Counted from the first letter of the stretch, positions 42,603 to 51,684 are shown. The stretch: DNA of 64,000 nt from Haladaptatus sp. ZSTT2 (GCF_037081775.1 NZ_JBAMHQ010000001.1:992001-1056000); one strand, 5' to 3'. Translations and numbers: made by a program. The notes: generated by a model from the letters alone, not told the origin.

Positions 42603-43312
42603 TCCGACTCCCTCGGCGTCTCGCCCGGCGGGTCGCCAATCCCCGGCGTCGCAGCGTCCGGCGGCGTCATCCAGCCTTTGTGACCGTGAGTGAGTTTGTA
42701 GCCACGGTGGGCGAGGCGGTTGATGAAATTGATGGAGACGTGGGGTTCGACCCGGCCGTCGCGGATGGCCGCAACGATATTCTCTGGCGTCGGAGTCTCG
42801 ACATCGACCGTGGTGTAGGCGCGGCCGACTTCGACCGGGTAGTGTGCGTCTGAGCCACCGACCAGCGGGAGGTCACGCTTGCGCGCGAGTCGCCGCACCC
42901 ACTCGTGCGTGCGCGGGTGCTTGCCATTTATTTCGATGGCGTCGAAGTCGGCTTTCACGTCGCGGACGGTGCTGTTGCGGTACGGGTGGGCGATGATGGC
43001 CGCACAGCCGCGAGAATGAGCGATATCGACCACCTCTTCGGGCGTGAGTTCGCCCGGCGTCGTCTCGGTTGGGGGGTTCGGGCCGACGACGAGGATGTGG
43101 CCCTTCGACGACGAAACTTCGATGCCCGGGAGGATGTCCACCGACCCGGAAAACGGCGTGTAGTAGTCGTGGTTGGTCGTCGCCACCGCGTCCAACCCGC
43201 GCAGCTCTGCGGCCTTCGTGAGCAGGCGAACCCCGAGGGGGTCAAACGCGTCCCCGAGCGTTCGATGGCCGTGGAAGAATCGTGTGTGCGAGTGGAGGTC
43301 GATGGCGTACAC
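42599..43312 (-). CDS. PHP-domain metal-dependent phosphoesterase
   Basis: 237 residues with PHP motifs: DLHSHT near the N-terminus, NHDYYTPF, PGIEVSS, AHPYRN and GSDAHYP, together giving the trinuclear metal site of the PHP/TrpH-like family. The C-terminal tail (from about 205) is Pro-rich. Starts at GTG 43312 (VYAIDLHSH). The stop overlaps the lrp stop (CTAG). Substrate unknown; nucleoside phosphates are likely. Confidence 0.88.
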   Translation of the reverse strand: MYAIDLHSHTRFFHGHRTLGDAFDPLGVRLLTKAAELRGLDAVATTNHDYYTPFSGSVDILPGIEVSSSKGHILVVGPNPPTETTPGELTPEEVVDIAHSRGCAAIIAHPYRNSTVRDVKADFDAIEINGKHPRTHEWVRRLARKRDLPLVGGSDAHYPVEVGRAYTTVDVETPTPENIVAAIRDGRVEPHVSINFINRLAHRGYKLTHGHKGWMTPPDAATPGIGDPPGETPRESD

Positions 43313-43366
43313 AGCTATCGATGGGGGCCAACAGCCCTTTTGTCTTCTGGCGTCTGCCCTGTGGCA

Positions 43367-44263
43367 ATGTCCCGCATCTGCATCTGTAACCCGATTAGCG
43401 GGAGCGGCGACCACGCGCCACAGGTGCGCGAACTGGCCGACGAACACGGCTTCACCCTCCACGAAACCGAACAGGAAGGCGATACGGTCGAGTTCGCTCG
43501 CGAGTTCGGTCCTGACGCCGACATTGTCGCCGCGTGTGGTGGCGACGGCACAATAAACGAGGTCGTCACCGGCCTCTACGAAGCCGACTGCCTCGACACC
43601 ACGACGCTCGCCGTGATTCCCGCTGGCACGGGCAACAACTTCGCCAGCCAACTCGGCATTCCGAATATCGAAACCGCCTTCGACCTCGTGGACGCAGGCG
43701 AGGTGCGCCACATCGACCTTGCGCTCGCAAACGACCGTCCGTTCGTCAACTCCTGTGTCGCGGGGCTGACCGCAGAGGCGAGCGCAGAGACCACGCCCGA
43801 GCTTAAATCGAAATACGGCATCCTCGCGTACGTCTTCACGACGTTCCGGACGATGAACGACTACGAGGGGATGCGCCTCGCCATCGAAACCGACAACGCC
43901 GTCACCGGGTCGTGGTCGGGAAAGGCCTTCGTCGCCCTCATCGGCAACGCCCGGCGCTTCCCCGCAAATGGGGGCACCCAGGCGAACGTCGAAGACGGCC
44001 TGCTCGACGTGACGATTGCAGAAGAACGACCGACGATGGAACTGATGGGCGAGGCGGCAGTATCTCGGTTTTTGGGGAGTGAAACCGCCCACCTGCATCG
44101 GCTGAAAAGCAAGTCGCTCACCATCTCCGTTCTCGACGGAACCACACACTTCAGTCTCGATGGCGAGATGCTCGAAACCAACCACTTAACCATCGAAACA
44201 CTTCCACAAGTGCTCTCGGTGTTCGTGGGCGAGGGATACGAGCCAGTGCCGGATGAGGCGTAG
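43367..44263 (+). CDS. Diacylglycerol/sphingosine kinase family protein, copy A
   Basis: 298 residues with the DAGK catalytic domain: ICNPISGSGDH, the nucleotide loop ACGGDGTINEVV (about 56-67) and IPAGTGNNFA (about 84-93), followed by the beta-sandwich C-terminal domain (GLLDVTIAEE, HFSLDGEML). Such proteins phosphorylate lipids or diacylglycerol-like alcohols (YegS type). The start at 43367 is used; upstream codons are antisense to the PHP gene. A paralogue follows 30 bases downstream. Confidence 0.9.
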   Translation: MSRICICNPISGSGDHAPQVRELADEHGFTLHETEQEGDTVEFAREFGPDADIVAACGGDGTINEVVTGLYEADCLDTTTLAVIPAGTGNNFASQLGIPNIETAFDLVDAGEVRHIDLALANDRPFVNSCVAGLTAEASAETTPELKSKYGILAYVFTTFRTMNDYEGMRLAIETDNAVTGSWSGKAFVALIGNARRFPANGGTQANVEDGLLDVTIAEERPTMELMGEAAVSRFLGSETAHLHRLKSKSLTISVLDGTTHFSLDGEMLETNHLTIETLPQVLSVFVGEGYEPVPDEA

Positions 44264-44293
44264 ACCTTTCACACCGCCGCCTGATTTTTGCCC

Positions 44294-45226
44294 ATGAGCG
44301 ACGCGCGACGGATTATCGTCCGAAACCCGAACAGTGGCGACCGAAAGCGCAGCAAGCGAGCGAGCGAAATTGGCGAAAAGCGCGGTTACGAAATCTGGAA
44401 CAGCACGAAGAAAGGCGAAACCCACACCCTCGCGCGCGACGCGGCCGAGGACGCAGCCCTCGTCGTCGCCTGTGGGGGCGACGGCACACTCAACGAAGTC
44501 GTGCGCGGCGTCGAGGAGGCTGACGCCCTCTCAGACGTGGAACTTGGCGTGATTCCCGCCGGCACGGGCAACGATTTTGCTGACAACATCGGCATCAAAA
44601 GCGTTCCCCACGCATTCAGGGTGCTCGAAAACGAAAACGTCCGGACGCTCGACCTCGGGTGGGCAGCAGACCGCCCGTTCATCAACTCGTGTGTCGCGGG
44701 CGTCACCGCCGAAGCGAGTGCCGCAACGACGCCCGCCCAGAAACGCCGCCTCGGGGTGCTTGCCTACGTCATGAACACGCTCCAGCAGACGCAGACGTTC
44801 GACGGGCTGCAAATCGACGTGCGCGCGAGCGAGAACGGCGACGTGCTCTGGCAGGGCGAAGCCATCATGCTCCTCATCGGCAACGGACGGCGCTTTCCCG
44901 GCGAGCAGATAAAACAAGCGAACATGGAAGACGGCTTGTTGAACGTCGTTATCCTCAAGCGCGTGCCGACGATTGATTATCTGACCCACGGGGCGGCAAA
45001 CCGTCTGCTCCAGCGCGGGGCGTCGCATCTCACGCGGCTCAAAGTGCCCCAACTCACGCTCACCCACGAAGGTGACCCCGTCCACTTCAGTCTCGACGGT
45101 GAGATGCTGAAACTGAACACGCTGTCTGCGCAAAGTCGTCGCGGTGCGATGCGATTCCACGTCGGGCCGACCTACGACCCCTCCCCCGAAGAGTGGGGTG
45201 TCAAACCAAATCCGAAGGGTGTTTGA
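44294..45226 (+). CDS. Diacylglycerol/sphingosine kinase family protein, copy B
   Basis: 310 residues, about half identical by eye to copy A. It has VRNPNSGDRKRS, ACGGDGTLNEVVRG and IPAGTGNDFAD in the kinase domain and HFSLDGEML near the C-terminus. It carries an extra 12-residue C-terminal tail. Same strand and close spacing as copy A, so a local duplication transcribed together. Lipid substrate unknown. Confidence 0.9.
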   Translation: MSDARRIIVRNPNSGDRKRSKRASEIGEKRGYEIWNSTKKGETHTLARDAAEDAALVVACGGDGTLNEVVRGVEEADALSDVELGVIPAGTGNDFADNIGIKSVPHAFRVLENENVRTLDLGWAADRPFINSCVAGVTAEASAATTPAQKRRLGVLAYVMNTLQQTQTFDGLQIDVRASENGDVLWQGEAIMLLIGNGRRFPGEQIKQANMEDGLLNVVILKRVPTIDYLTHGAANRLLQRGASHLTRLKVPQLTLTHEGDPVHFSLDGEMLKLNTLSAQSRRGAMRFHVGPTYDPSPEEWGVKPNPKGV

Positions 45227-45249
45227 AAGGGGTCGTTGTCTGTAGCATC

Positions 45250-45840
45250 ATGAGCACCACGAACTCTCCTGAGGATTCTGCGGCCGAGGCCGAGGGCGAA
45301 CGCCACAAAAATGCCATGCAGGACGTGATTGCGGTCGACGAAGACGACAACGAACTCGAACTCGTCAACCGACTCGACGCCCACATGGGCGACGGCATCC
45401 GACACCGAGCGTTCACCGCGCTCGTTTTCGACGAAGACGACAACATCCTGCTCGCCCAGCGCGCCTTCGGCAAGCGCCTCTGGGACACCCACTGGGACGG
45501 CACCGTCGCCTCCCACCCCGTCGATGGCCAGACCCAAGAGGAAGCCACGATGGAGCGCTTAGAAGAGGAACTCGGCATCACGCCAGACCAGTACGACGAC
45601 CTCCGGGTCACGGACAAGTTCGAGTACAAGCGCTACTACGAGAACGAAGGCCTCGAATGGGAGGTCTGCTCGGTGCTCAAGTGCACCCTCCAAGACACCA
45701 GCCTCGACGTGAACGACGAAGAAGTGGCCGGGCTGATGTGGGTTCCATACGAGTACCTCCACGAGAACCCACGGTTCTACCGCCAACTGCGTCTCTGTCC
45801 GTGGTTCGAGATTGCGATGCGGCGTGATTTCAAACAGTAG
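45250..45840 (+). CDS. idi: IDI-type Nudix protein with altered active site
   Basis: 196 residues aligned with type I isopentenyl-diphosphate delta-isomerase. The metal ligands of E. coli Idi appear conserved (LDAHMGDGIRH for His25/His32, SHP for His69, EWEV for Glu114/Glu116), but the catalytic cysteine (Cys67) is alanine (GTVASHP). It may isomerise IPP by a modified mechanism, act as a pyrophosphohydrolase, or bind without turnover. Start ATG at 45250. Confidence 0.85.
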   Translation: MSTTNSPEDSAAEAEGERHKNAMQDVIAVDEDDNELELVNRLDAHMGDGIRHRAFTALVFDEDDNILLAQRAFGKRLWDTHWDGTVASHPVDGQTQEEATMERLEEELGITPDQYDDLRVTDKFEYKRYYENEGLEWEVCSVLKCTLQDTSLDVNDEEVAGLMWVPYEYLHENPRFYRQLRLCPWFEIAMRRDFKQ

Positions 45841-45850
45841 CACCTGCACC

Positions 45851-45880
45851 TTTTTGAGCGCGAGAGATGAACGCTCGCGC
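45851..45880 (+). terminator. T-run and inverted repeat after idi
   Basis: TTTTT at 45851-45855, eleven bases after the idi stop, fits an archaeal terminator. GCGCGAG (45858-45864) and CTCGCGC (45874-45880) form a 7-bp inverted repeat just after it that could instead be an operator for the next gene. Confidence 0.4.
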
Positions 45881-45915
45881 CACACGCTTTTGCTGATTCC
45901 GTGCCTCTTTCAGCC

Positions 45916-46617
45916 ATGAACGAACCCGAACTCTACGACACGCTTGACGGGCAGGTCGCGCTCGTGACCGGGGCCACACGTGGCATTGGCGAGGAAGTGG
46001 CGTCGATACTCGCAAGCCACGGCGCGACCGTCTACGCCGGGGCACGCGACGTGGACGACGTGACCGTAGACACCCAGCATCCGATTCGCCTCGACGTGAC
46101 CGATGGAGGCGAAATTCAAGCCGCCGCAGACCGACTCCGCGACGAACACGGCAAACTCGACATCCTCGTGAACAACGCTGGGGTGGTTGGAAGCGGACGC
46201 GCGCTCCACGAAATCGACATCGACGCGCTCGACCACACGCTCTCGGTCAACCTGCGCGGGGCGACGTTGGTGGCGCGGGCCTGTCTCCCACTCCTGCTCG
46301 AAACTGACGCGCCCCGCATCGTGAATCTCTCCTCGGGGATGGGCGCACTCGGTGAGCGCATGTCTGGCGGCTATCCGGCCTACCGCATCTCGAAAACCGG
46401 TATCAACGGCCTCACGGCATATCTGCACGGCGAGTACAACCGACGTGGGCTGCTTACAAATTCGGTGTGTCCGGGCTGGGTGCGCACCGACATGGGCGGG
46501 TCAGGGGCGTCTCGAAGCGTCGAAGAAGGCGCGGACACGCCGGCGTGGCTCGCGCGCTTCGCGCCGGGAAGTCCGTCAGGTAAGTTTTGGCGTTCACGGA
46601 AAGTCATCGACTGGTAA
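45916..46617 (+). CDS. Short-chain dehydrogenase/reductase
   Basis: 233-residue SDR. The cofactor motif is VTGATRGIGEE (about 19-29), NNAGV is at about 85-89, catalytic Ser is in VNLSSGMG, and YxxxK is in YRISK. Acidic residues after beta-strand 2 are absent (ARDVDD), so NADP is plausible. Substrate unknown. It starts at the ATG at 45916. Confidence 0.92.
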   Translation: MNEPELYDTLDGQVALVTGATRGIGEEVASILASHGATVYAGARDVDDVTVDTQHPIRLDVTDGGEIQAAADRLRDEHGKLDILVNNAGVVGSGRALHEIDIDALDHTLSVNLRGATLVARACLPLLLETDAPRIVNLSSGMGALGERMSGGYPAYRISKTGINGLTAYLHGEYNRRGLLTNSVCPGWVRTDMGGSGASRSVEEGADTPAWLARFAPGSPSGKFWRSRKVIDW

Positions 46618-46649
46618 ACACCTAACTCGATTCCCGTCTCCCGCTACGT

Positions 46650-47092
46650 ATGGCCGGACGCGTCACCGACATCCACATCGCCCGCGAGAAAAGCGCCCCC
46701 GCCGAAGCCGTTGACTCCGCCGATGCTGTCGCCGGTGGGGGACTGCGCGGTGACCGCCATTTCTCCCCGGCGACGAGAAACCAGACCTGACGCTCATCGA
46801 CGGGGCCGCATTCGCCGCGGCGGGCGAGGACCTCGGCGTCGAACTCAAACCCGGCGAACACCGGCGCAACGTGACCGTCTCCGGCATCGACTTAGACTCG
46901 CTCATCGGCGCGGAGTTCACGATTGGCGAGGTGCGCTGTCAGGGACTCGCAGACTGCCCGCCGTGTGCCCACCTCGAATCACTGACCGCGCGCGACGGGC
47001 TGCAGGTCGCCATGACAGACCGCGGCGGCCTCGAAGTGCGCATCCTCTCTGACGGCGTCATCCGAGTCGGTGATGCGGTCGAGCCGCTGTAG
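46650..47092 (+). pseudogene. MOSC-domain protein with a one-base frameshift
   Basis: From the ATG at 46650 the frame reads MAGRVTDIHIAREKSAPAEA... and stops at TGA 46788-46790. The MOSC sequence continues in another frame from about 46769 (GDEKPDLTLIDG..., then GEVRCQGLADCPPCAHLE) to the stop at 47092. Adding one C to the CCCC run at 46765-46768 restores a 147-residue protein. MOSC domains bind sulfur (and Moco-related) ligands through a conserved cysteine, here in the ADCPPC region. Either a recent inactivation or a sequencing error in a homopolymer. Confidence 0.8.
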
Positions 47093-47134
47093 GCCGCCAG
47101 CAGAGTTACCCGTCTGTTTGTTCAAGCATAACAC

Positions 47135-48532
47135 ATGCAACGCGTGAATCCAGCCACCGGCGAGCCGCTGAGTACAATCGACGAACACAGCGACGACGAG
47201 GTGGACGCGGCACTCGATACCGCGATGGACACTTTCGCGGAATGGCGAAACGTGTCGACTCGAGAGCGCCAACAGTTGCTCTCGAACGCCGCAGACGTGC
47301 TTCGCGAGAACAAACAGGAGTACGCAGACGTGATGACCAGAGAGATGGGCAAACCAATCGCCGCCTCCGTCTCCGAGGTCGAAAAGTGCGCGTGGGTGTG
47401 CGACTACTACGCCGAGCACGCGGGCGAACAGTTACAGGACAAGGTCATCGGCAGCGAGCCACACGCCCAGTCGAAAGTCACCTACGAGCCACTCGGCGCG
47501 GTGCTCGCGGTCATGCCGTGGAACTTCCCGTTCTGGCAGGTGTTCCGATTTGCCGCCCCGCACCTGACCTCGGGGAACGTTGGCCTGCTCAAACACGCCT
47601 CGAACGTCCCCGAGTGCGCCCTCGCCATCGAAGACGTGTTCCGGAAGGCAGGCTACCCCGAGGGCGTCTTCCAGACGCTCCTCGTCGGCTCTGCGAAGGT
47701 TGGCGATGTCATCGCAGACGACCGGGTTGCAGCCGTCACGCTCACCGGGAGTGAGGCTGCCGGGCGCTCGGTAGCCGAAACGGCAGGTAAGAACCTCAAG
47801 AAGACCGTGCTCGAACTCGGCGGGAGCGACCCGTTCGTCGTCTTTGACGACGCGGACGTGGCGACCGCCGCGAAGGTCGGCGCACGCGCGCGAACCATCA
47901 ACTCAGGGCAGTCGTGTATCGCCGCAAAGCGCTTTATCGTCCACGAGGCCGTCTACGACGAGTTCCTTTCGCAGTTCCTCACGGAACTCGAAGCCTTGAC
48001 CGTAGGTGACCCGACCGACGAGGAGACGGACATCGGCCCACAAGCCCGCAAGGGCCTGATGGAGGACCTCCACGAGCAAGTGACCGCGAGCGTCGAAGCG
48101 GGTGCGATCGTCGAACTCGGCGGGGAACCGATGGACCGAGACGGGTATTACTATCCACCGACGGTGCTCACGGACGTTCCGGACGGGTCACCCGCAGCCG
48201 AAGAGGAGATTTTCGGTCCCGTCGCTTCGGTGTTCAAGGTCGCAGACGAAGCCGAGGCGATTCGCGTAGCCAACGACACCAATCTCGGCCTCGGCGCGAG
48301 CGTCTGGACTGCTGACCTCGCGCGCGGCGAGCGCGTGGGCCACCGCATCGAGGCGGGCTGTGTGTTCGTAAACGAACTCGTGAAATCCGACCCACGCCTG
48401 CCGTTTGGCGGCATCAAAGACTCGGGCTACGGACGCGAACTCGCCCGTGAAGGGATGCTCGAATTCGTGAATCAGAAAACGATGTGGATTCAGGACGCAG
48501 ACGGCGACGCGGAGTTGTCACTCTCCGAGTAG
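47135..48532 (+). CDS. NAD(P)-dependent aldehyde (succinate-semialdehyde-type) dehydrogenase
   Basis: 465-residue aldehyde dehydrogenase. The catalytic Glu is in LELGGSDPFVV (about 224-234), catalytic Cys in NSGQSCIAAKR (about 258), and the NAD-site segment PWNFPFWQVFR is at about 128-138. The DPRLPFGGIKDSGYGRE ending is typical of GabD-like succinate-semialdehyde dehydrogenases. Exact substrate unproven. Its stop is close to the convergent small zinc protein. Confidence 0.92.
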   Translation: MQRVNPATGEPLSTIDEHSDDEVDAALDTAMDTFAEWRNVSTRERQQLLSNAADVLRENKQEYADVMTREMGKPIAASVSEVEKCAWVCDYYAEHAGEQLQDKVIGSEPHAQSKVTYEPLGAVLAVMPWNFPFWQVFRFAAPHLTSGNVGLLKHASNVPECALAIEDVFRKAGYPEGVFQTLLVGSAKVGDVIADDRVAAVTLTGSEAAGRSVAETAGKNLKKTVLELGGSDPFVVFDDADVATAAKVGARARTINSGQSCIAAKRFIVHEAVYDEFLSQFLTELEALTVGDPTDEETDIGPQARKGLMEDLHEQVTASVEAGAIVELGGEPMDRDGYYYPPTVLTDVPDGSPAAEEEIFGPVASVFKVADEAEAIRVANDTNLGLGASVWTADLARGERVGHRIEAGCVFVNELVKSDPRLPFGGIKDSGYGRELAREGMLEFVNQKTMWIQDADGDAELSLSE

Positions 48533-48545
48533 CCCACGGAAAGAT

Positions 48546-48659
48546 TCACTCGCGGCGAACGGTAATGTTCTGCATCACGCCGCCACACTCGGGGCAGGCG
48601 GTTCCGGCTGTGGCCTCCATACGATGCCCACAGTCCATACACTCGAACGTTTGTGTCAT
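48546..48659 (-). CDS. Tiny zinc-ribbon (rubrerythrin-like) protein
   Basis: 37 residues, MTQTFECMDCGHRMEATAG then TACPECGGVMQNITVRRE; two CxxC pairs make a rubredoxin/rubrerythrin-type zinc ribbon. Too short for usual gene-finder cut-offs. The close four-cysteine spacing and full stop-to-start frame argue it is real. Divergent from the acetolactate-synthase-like gene with a near-palindrome between. Function unknown. Confidence 0.7.
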   Translation of the reverse strand: MTQTFECMDCGHRMEATAGTACPECGGVMQNITVRRE

Positions 48660-48667
48660 ATGATAAC

Positions 48668-48686
48668 ATAACACACTTTGTGATAT
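48668..48686. promoter_or_regulatory. 19-bp near-palindrome between zinc-ribbon and ALS-like genes
   Basis: ATAACACA-CTT-TGTGATAT; the arms match at seven of eight positions. It sits in an AT-rich 98-base divergent gap and is a candidate regulator site. Confidence 0.35.
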
Positions 48687-48757
48687 TAACTATTTGGCGG
48701 GGTCTGCCTGACTCTCTGGGCCGGTGGAATGATGGCTCGGTGGGACAAACGTGCGGT

Positions 48758-50344
48758 ATGAAAGCGTCTGACTTACTCGTCGAGTGTCTCACGCTGGAAG
48801 GGGTGGAGTACATTTTCGGCCTGCCAGGGGAGGAACTCGAAGACGTGCTGTTTTCGCTCGAAGCGTCGTCAATCGAGTTCATTCCGACGCGCCACGAGCA
48901 GGGGGCAGCGTTCATGGCGGATGTCCACGGCCGGTTGACCGGCGAGGCGGGCGTCTGCCTGAGTACGCTCGGTCCCGGCGCGACCAACCTGCTCACGGGT
49001 GTCGCGGACGCACACCTCGATAAAAGCCCGCTCGTTGCGATTACGGGACAGGGTGGCCGAGAACGCCTGCACAAAGAGAGCCATCAGGCGCTCGATATCG
49101 TCCACATGTTCGAGCCAGTCGTGAAGTGGAACACGCAGATTAGCGAACCCGAAGTCGTGGGCGAATCGGTCAGGAAGGCGTTCAAACTCGCAGAGTACCA
49201 AAAGCCCGGCGCGACCCACCTAGAGTTCCCCGAAGACGTGGCGGGAGAGGAGACGAACGCGGAACCGCTCGAACAGCGCGGCCGGGTTCGCCGGCCAAAC
49301 CCCGACGAAGCGTCGGTCGAGCGCGCGACAGAGCTGCTCTGTGGAGCCGAGAAACCGCTCATTCTCGCTGGCAACGGTGCGGTGCGAACCCACGCTGGCG
49401 ACCTGCTCGAACGGATTGTCGAGCAGACGAACATGCCCGTCGTCGCCACGTACATGGGCAAAGGCGCGATTTCTGACGCGGACGACCACTCGCTGATGAC
49501 GCTCGATTCGGGTGCGAACGACGAAGCCCACGCCGTCATCGAGCGCGCGGACGCGGTGCTCGCCATTGGCTACGACATCGCAGAACACGATCCAGCGAAC
49601 TGGAACCCCGACCTCGACAAGGAAGTCGTCCACCTCGACCACGAGCCAGCAGAAGTGTATGAACACTACAACCCCGACGTGGAGTTGGTCTGTGACATCA
49701 CGGCGGGGCTTCGAGCCTTGGACGCCCACCTCGACGGCTGTTCGACGGACGACGACTGGTACGCCACCGAGCGGGAGACGCTCGTGACGGAAGTCGAGAC
49801 GAAACCCGACGCGGACGCCGAGTTCAGCGTGGCTGGCACCCTCCCATATCTCCGCGAAGCCATGGCCGACGACGACGTGCTCATCTCCGACGTGGGCCAC
49901 CACAAGATGGTCATCGCTCAGAACTTCCCGGCCTACGAACCGAACACAACCATCATCTCGAACGGACTTGCGACGATGGGAATTGCGGTCCCGGGAGCCG
50001 TTGCCGCAGACCTCGCGGTGGACGCGAACGTCGTTGCGGCAACGGGCGACGGCGGCTTCCTGATGAATGCCGCGGAAATCGAAACCGCAACCCGACTCGG
50101 CTGTGGGTTCACCATCATCGTGTTCAACGACGACGATTACGGCCTCATCTCGAAAAAACAGCGCGACCACACCGGCGAATCGTTTGGAACCCACCTCACG
50201 AACCCCGATTTCGTCACGTTCGCAGAGAGCTTCGGCATCGACGCCTACCGCCCCGACTCGTGGGACGAACTCGAAACCGTGTTACAAACAGTCGTCCCCG
50301 CAGACGAGATGGCGCTGGTCGAAGTGCCCTACTCACGGAGTTAG
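48758..50344 (+). CDS. Acetolactate-synthase-like thiamine-diphosphate enzyme
   Basis: 528-residue ThDP enzyme with the three domains of the ALS/POX family. The N-terminal pyrimidine domain includes the catalytic Glu in TRHEQGAAFMADVHGRLTG, a central FAD/NAD-like domain covers about 190-320, and the C-terminal domain has GDGGFLMNAAEIETA plus FNDDDYG, the ThDP GDG-N motif. It most resembles catabolic (AlsS-type) acetolactate synthases; pyruvate oxidase-like activity is possible. The start is set at 48758, since the frame from 48653 passes through the promoter region. Confidence 0.9.
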   Translation: MKASDLLVECLTLEGVEYIFGLPGEELEDVLFSLEASSIEFIPTRHEQGAAFMADVHGRLTGEAGVCLSTLGPGATNLLTGVADAHLDKSPLVAITGQGGRERLHKESHQALDIVHMFEPVVKWNTQISEPEVVGESVRKAFKLAEYQKPGATHLEFPEDVAGEETNAEPLEQRGRVRRPNPDEASVERATELLCGAEKPLILAGNGAVRTHAGDLLERIVEQTNMPVVATYMGKGAISDADDHSLMTLDSGANDEAHAVIERADAVLAIGYDIAEHDPANWNPDLDKEVVHLDHEPAEVYEHYNPDVELVCDITAGLRALDAHLDGCSTDDDWYATERETLVTEVETKPDADAEFSVAGTLPYLREAMADDDVLISDVGHHKMVIAQNFPAYEPNTTIISNGLATMGIAVPGAVAADLAVDANVVAATGDGGFLMNAAEIETATRLGCGFTIIVFNDDDYGLISKKQRDHTGESFGTHLTNPDFVTFAESFGIDAYRPDSWDELETVLQTVVPADEMALVEVPYSRS

Positions 50345-50631
50345 GGACGCGTCGTCGCCCACACCGCAAGCGACCCGAGCAAGAACGCTGGAATGAGCGG
50401 CAGAAACAGGTAGGTGTCTCGATACGAGAGGCCGAGGCCCACGACGAAGTCTTGGGCCATCGGCAGGAGTAAAATCGCACCCGGGATGACGAGGAAGGAG
50501 ACGATGATAACGCCCACGAGAATCCAGCCTCGCCAGCCGAACTCGCGGTCGTCTGTGGGCTGTTGGGTCGCGTTCGCGTCGCCACTTTCCTCGAAGGCGG
50601 CCGGGTCGTGGACGTATCGGTCGTCGGCCAT
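50341..50631 (-). CDS. Small two-helix membrane protein
   Basis: 96 residues. An acidic N-terminal stretch (about 1-32) is followed by two hydrophobic helices (about 35-56 and 72-90). No family recognised. Its ATG overlaps the stop of the quinone reductase gene upstream (TAATG), so it is translated from the same mRNA. Confidence 0.7.
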   Translation of the reverse strand: MADDRYVHDPAAFEESGDANATQQPTDDREFGWRGWILVGVIIVSFLVIPGAILLLPMAQDFVVGLGLSYRDTYLFLPLIPAFLLGSLAVWATTRP

Positions 50632-51674
50632 TACTCGTAGTGGGCGTCTGGAACGACTACAACCTTCCCAAATCCGTTTCGGGTTTCGAGCAGCTTGTGG
50701 GCGCGTTTGATGTCGCTCATCGGAAGCACATCGCGGACGTGCGGGCGGAAGGTGCCGTCCCAGACGAGCGGGAGCACGTCGTCTGCCTCGCCGGGCGTCC
50801 CCATCGAGGAGCCGAGAATCTGGAGCTGGTGCCAGAAGATGCGGTTCAAGTCGGTTTCTGGATGTCGCCCAAGTGTGGCTCCGCACGTGACCAGCCGGCC
50901 GTTTTTCGCGAGACTCTTTATCGAATCTTGCCACGTCGGGCCGCCGACGTGGTCGACGATGACGTCCACGCCGCGTTTGTCCGTCATCTCGTAGATTTCG
51001 CTCGCGTAGTCGGTTTTCTCGTAGTTGATGACGTGGTCTGCACCACACTCGGCGGCGAGTTCGAGCTTTTCGGGGCTGGACGCCGTCGCGTACACCTCCG
51101 CACCGGCGTATTTGGCGATCTGGACGGCGGCGTGGCCAACCCCGCCGCTCGCGCCGAGGACGAGCACTTTCTCGCCGGGTTCCAACTCAGCGCGGGTGAT
51201 GAGCATGCGCCACGCCGTCTGGAAGACGAGCGGTGCAGCCGCCGCCACTTCCCACGAGACGTGGTCTGGAACCGGGACGAGGTTGGTTTCAGGGACGGCG
51301 GCGAGTTCGCTGTGGACGCCGCGGGTGTGCTCGCCAAGGACGCGAAAGTCCACACAGAACGACGGGTCGCCGTCACGGCAGAACTCACAGACGCCACACG
51401 AGAGTCCGGCGGTGACCGCGACGCGGTCACCGGGTGCAAAGCGCGTTACGTCCTCGCCAACCGCGTGGACGACGCCCGCACCGTCGCTCCCGGGGATGTG
51501 GGGAAGCGGAAGGTCGAGGCCGGGCAGCCCGCGGCGCGTCCACACGTCGAGAAAGTTGAGCGCCCCTGCCCGCATTTCGACCACAACCTCGTCGCGGTCG
51601 GGTTCGGGGTCTTGGAGTTCGTCGTACTGTAACACATCACGGTCGCCGTGTTCCTCGAAATAGACCGCCTTCAT
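50631..51674 (-). CDS. Zinc-type alcohol dehydrogenase / quinone reductase family protein
   Basis: 347-residue MDR protein. The NADPH-binding GASGGVGHAAVQIAKYAGA is at about 165-183. Cys residues at CGVCEFCRDGDPSFC (about 95-110) form the structural zinc lobe, and the N-terminal GSDGAGVVHAVG is catalytic-domain-like. The substrate is an alcohol, enone or quinone. Length is normal for the MDR family. Confidence 0.92.
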   Translation of the reverse strand: MKAVYFEEHGDRDVLQYDELQDPEPDRDEVVVEMRAGALNFLDVWTRRGLPGLDLPLPHIPGSDGAGVVHAVGEDVTRFAPGDRVAVTAGLSCGVCEFCRDGDPSFCVDFRVLGEHTRGVHSELAAVPETNLVPVPDHVSWEVAAAAPLVFQTAWRMLITRAELEPGEKVLVLGASGGVGHAAVQIAKYAGAEVYATASSPEKLELAAECGADHVINYEKTDYASEIYEMTDKRGVDVIVDHVGGPTWQDSIKSLAKNGRLVTCGATLGRHPETDLNRIFWHQLQILGSSMGTPGEADDVLPLVWDGTFRPHVRDVLPMSDIKRAHKLLETRNGFGKVVVVPDAHYE

Positions 51675-51684
51675 ACGTCACAGA

